Source: Aquamicrobium zhengzhouense
GTDB taxonomy: Bacteria > Pseudomonadota > Alphaproteobacteria > Rhizobiales > Rhizobiaceae
Length of the DNA stretch: 64,000 nt
Direction of reading: 5' to 3'
Assembly: GCF_016124105.1 (NCBI RefSeq)
Contig: NZ_JADGMQ010000006.1
Coordinates: 62,001 to 126,000, forward strand
This document shows, one piece after another, positions 62,669 to 64,000 of this stretch; positions within the stretch are counted from its first letter, which is position 1, and every line of letters starts with the position of its first letter. Both the position numbers and the translations under genes were made by a program. The notes beneath the pieces were generated by a model that worked only from the letters and a program-made list of their open reading frames with translations, was not told the DNA's origin and ran no database searches.

Positions 62669-63385
62669 ATGCGTGTCCTTGTTATCCAGAACTTTGACGG
62701 AACCGAACTTGGTCTTCTCGGGACCGCCCTGGATGAAGCGAATGCCACTATTGAAACGGTGCGTCCGTATCTGGGCGAGGCACTCCCGAAAGGTGCGTCT
62801 TCGCACGATGCGCTGATCGTGCTTGGCGGGGGCCAGAATGCACTCGCTGATGACACGCATCCCTATTTTCCCGAGCTGATGGCGCTGATGCGCTCCTTCA
62901 CGGCTGCAGGGCGTTCGGTGTTGGGAATTTGCCTTGGCTGTCAGTTGCTGGCGCGTGCGCAGGGAGCAGAGAATATCATCGGCGGCGCGACCGAGTTCGG
63001 CTGGCAAAACGTTGAGTTGAACGATGACGGTGAGGCCGATCCGTTCTTCAAGGGCGTTGATCCATCGTTCCCGATCTTCCAGTGGCATGACGACACATTC
63101 ATCCTGCCGCGCGGTGCGGTGCGTCTGGCGGGCAGCATAAAGGTTCATAACCAGGCATTCCGTCTTGGTCGCGCCACATACGGCGTCCAGTTTCACTTCG
63201 AAGCGGACCGCAAGGTCGTGGAGCGGTGGAACACCGAGTTTGCCGACTGGATTGCGGAGCGGCAGCCGGATTGGACCACCCGCCATCCAAGGGAAGCGGA
63301 ACGTTACGGCGCCGTTGCCGACGCGATCGGGCTCAAGATCGCACGGAACTGGGTCTCCACCATTAGGCGGGCACAATCCCGGTAA
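62669..63385 (+). CDS. Class I glutamine amidotransferase
   Basis: A 238-residue stand-alone GATase1 domain of the GuaA-like type. The nucleophile Cys lies in LGICLGCQLLARA and the catalytic His in YGVQFHFEAD. Such free-standing proteins are often gamma-glutamyl hydrolases or peptidases rather than GMP synthetases; the substrate is unknown. The start ATG 62669 has AGG five bases upstream (GAGGCTATG-ATG); in-frame ATGs at 62666 and 62654 are less well placed. Confidence 0.88.
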   Translation: MRVLVIQNFDGTELGLLGTALDEANATIETVRPYLGEALPKGASSHDALIVLGGGQNALADDTHPYFPELMALMRSFTAAGRSVLGICLGCQLLARAQGAENIIGGATEFGWQNVELNDDGEADPFFKGVDPSFPIFQWHDDTFILPRGAVRLAGSIKVHNQAFRLGRATYGVQFHFEADRKVVERWNTEFADWIAERQPDWTTRHPREAERYGAVADAIGLKIARNWVSTIRRAQSR

Positions 63386-63404
63386 CCAAAAAGCCTCCGC
63401 GATA

Positions 63405-63470
63405 TTGACTCACATTCGACGGGTTACTATCTCTTGAGGCATGTTAGCACTCACCGAGGGAGAGTGCTAA
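63405..63470 (+). promoter_or_regulatory. groESL heat-shock promoter with CIRCE operator
   Basis: TTGACT (63405-63410) and TATCTC (63428-63433) at a 17-base spacing form a sigma-70 type promoter. Just downstream, TTAGCACTC-N9-GAGTGCTAA (63444-63470) is a perfect CIRCE element, the binding site of the HrcA repressor. Confidence 0.96.
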
Positions 63471-63532
63471 TAACCATCGGTCAACGCCGATGGCATGGAA
63501 CCCTTTCAATCCTATTTAGGGACACAAGAGAG

Positions 63533-63829
63533 ATGGCACAGCTTAATTTCCGCCCGCTCCACGACCGCGTGGTTGTTCGTCGGGTTGAGTCCGAGGAAAA
63601 GACTTCCGGCGGCATCATCATTCCGGACACTGCCAAGGAAAAGCCGCAGGAAGGCGAAGTCGTCGCTGTCGGTTCGGGCGCTCGTGACGAGAGCGGCAAG
63701 CTGGTTGCGCTGGATGTCAAGGCTGGCGATCGCGTCCTGTTCGGCAAGTGGTCGGGCACGGAAGTCAAGCTCAATGGTCAGGACCTTCTGATTATGAAGG
63801 AATCCGACATCATGGGCATCATCGGCTGA
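63533..63829 (+). CDS. groES: Co-chaperonin GroES
   Basis: A 98-residue co-chaperonin that caps GroEL. Family motifs are [19 protein letters not shown], the mobile loop [18 protein letters not shown] and [16 protein letters not shown]. The start at 63533 (MAQLNFRP) is the canonical one; 33 codons further upstream are open and cross the CIRCE. HrcA control through CIRCE is expected. Confidence 0.98.
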   Translation: MAQLNFRPLHDRVVVRRVESEEKTSGGIIIPDTAKEKPQEGEVVAVGSGARDESGKLVALDVKAGDRVLFGKWSGTEVKLNGQDLLIMKESDIMGIIG

Positions 63830-63907
63830 TTTCAGGCCGACCCGGAACTTTCAATTTCCACTTCCGGCAGTTCGACCTTTGAACGGCCGTGAAAACAGGA
63901 GCTGAAC

Positions 63908-64000
63908 ATGGCTGCTAAAGAAGTACGTTTCTCCCGTGATGCCCGCGAGCGTATGCTGCGTGGCGTCAACATCCTTGCAGACGCTGTCAAGGTAACGCTC
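63908..64000 (+). CDS. groEL: Chaperonin GroEL (first 31 codons; cut by window end)
   Basis: The N-terminus [19 protein letters not shown] continues off the right edge. It matches GroEL, which folds proteins inside a 14-subunit ring with GroES. It starts 78 bases after groES with the ribosome site CAGGAG, in the usual groES-groEL order. Confidence 0.96.
   Translation, partial: MAAKEVRFSRDARERMLRGVNILADAVKVTL

Noticed and set aside
62624-63376. Long minus-strand open frame extending the CxxC protein across the amidotransferase gene
   Set aside because: The extension lies antisense to a gene with intact catalytic motifs and shows no protein-like features; only the part from 62623 downwards looks conserved.
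1-64000. CRISPR arrays, prophage or intact insertion sequences
   Set aside because: No regularly spaced direct repeats, integrase, transposase or phage structural genes were seen.

Overview
The window looks like a chromosomal segment of a GC-rich alphaproteobacterium of the order Hyphomicrobiales (Rhizobiales). This rests on a PodJ polarity factor and a PdhS-type cell-cycle kinase, CtrA-like boxes (TTAA-N7-TTAA), an EcfG-type stress promoter (GGAAC-N16-CGTT), a TGA-N9-TCA box of the RirA type, an alphaproteobacterial tRNA-His with A73, and the zwf-pgl-edd Entner-Doudoroff operon. Genus is not determined. No phage, plasmid or intact insertion-sequence genes and no CRISPR array were seen; most of the window is housekeeping and carbon/nitrogen metabolism.

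Layout. 0-11 kb: start of a MerR regulator, podJ, mscL, hemA, and the three-gene osmoprotectant NAGGN operon (asnO, ngg, M42 peptidase) behind an EcfG-like promoter. 11-12.4 kb: a doubly frameshifted Crp/Fnr pseudogene and a gene-poor stretch with a perfect CtrA box. 12.4-17.2 kb: an N-formylglutamate amidohydrolase-like gene translationally coupled to a TRAP transporter, divergent from an RpiR regulator. 17.2-24.2 kb: a HAMP-type membrane protein, a SAF-domain oxidoreductase, proC, a Wzz-like protein with an unusual Pro/Met/His/Tyr-rich tail, folD, then a gene remnant and GC-rich palindromes. 24.2-28.2 kb: zwf-pgl-edd. 28.4-44.3 kb: aldehyde dehydrogenase and SDR, puuB-puuA, the ScfR/RamB-type regulator divergent from aceA, an atypical receiver protein, an EamA transporter, a second PuuA-type glutamine synthetase and a potFGHI putrescine-type ABC system. 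44.3-51.2 kb: AsmA, acetoacetyl-CoA synthetase, and a ferric-iron ABC system (binding protein and fused permease; no ATPase here). 51.2-55.5 kb: PdhS-type kinase, phasin, tRNA-His. 55.6-64 kb: xseA, LysR/DUF1127 pair, DUF937 protein, gshA, rsmE, a conserved hypothetical divergent from a glutamine amidotransferase, and groES-groEL (cut by the window end) behind a CIRCE element.

How it fits together. Several modules deal with carbon storage and C2/C4 use (phasin, acetoacetyl-CoA synthetase, isocitrate lyase with its acyl-CoA-type regulator), polyamine uptake and catabolism (PuuA/PuuB-like, ALDH, Pot system), and stress (NAGGN, MscL, GroESL, glutathione synthesis). podJ and the PdhS kinase are polarity/cell-cycle factors and both carry CtrA-like sites upstream. 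The least explained items are the SAF-domain oxidoreductase, the Wzz-like protein tail, the formylglutamate hydrolase-TRAP operon, the degenerate receiver protein, the conserved 218-residue CxxC protein, and the perfect CtrA box at 12.2 kb with no recognised gene beside it.
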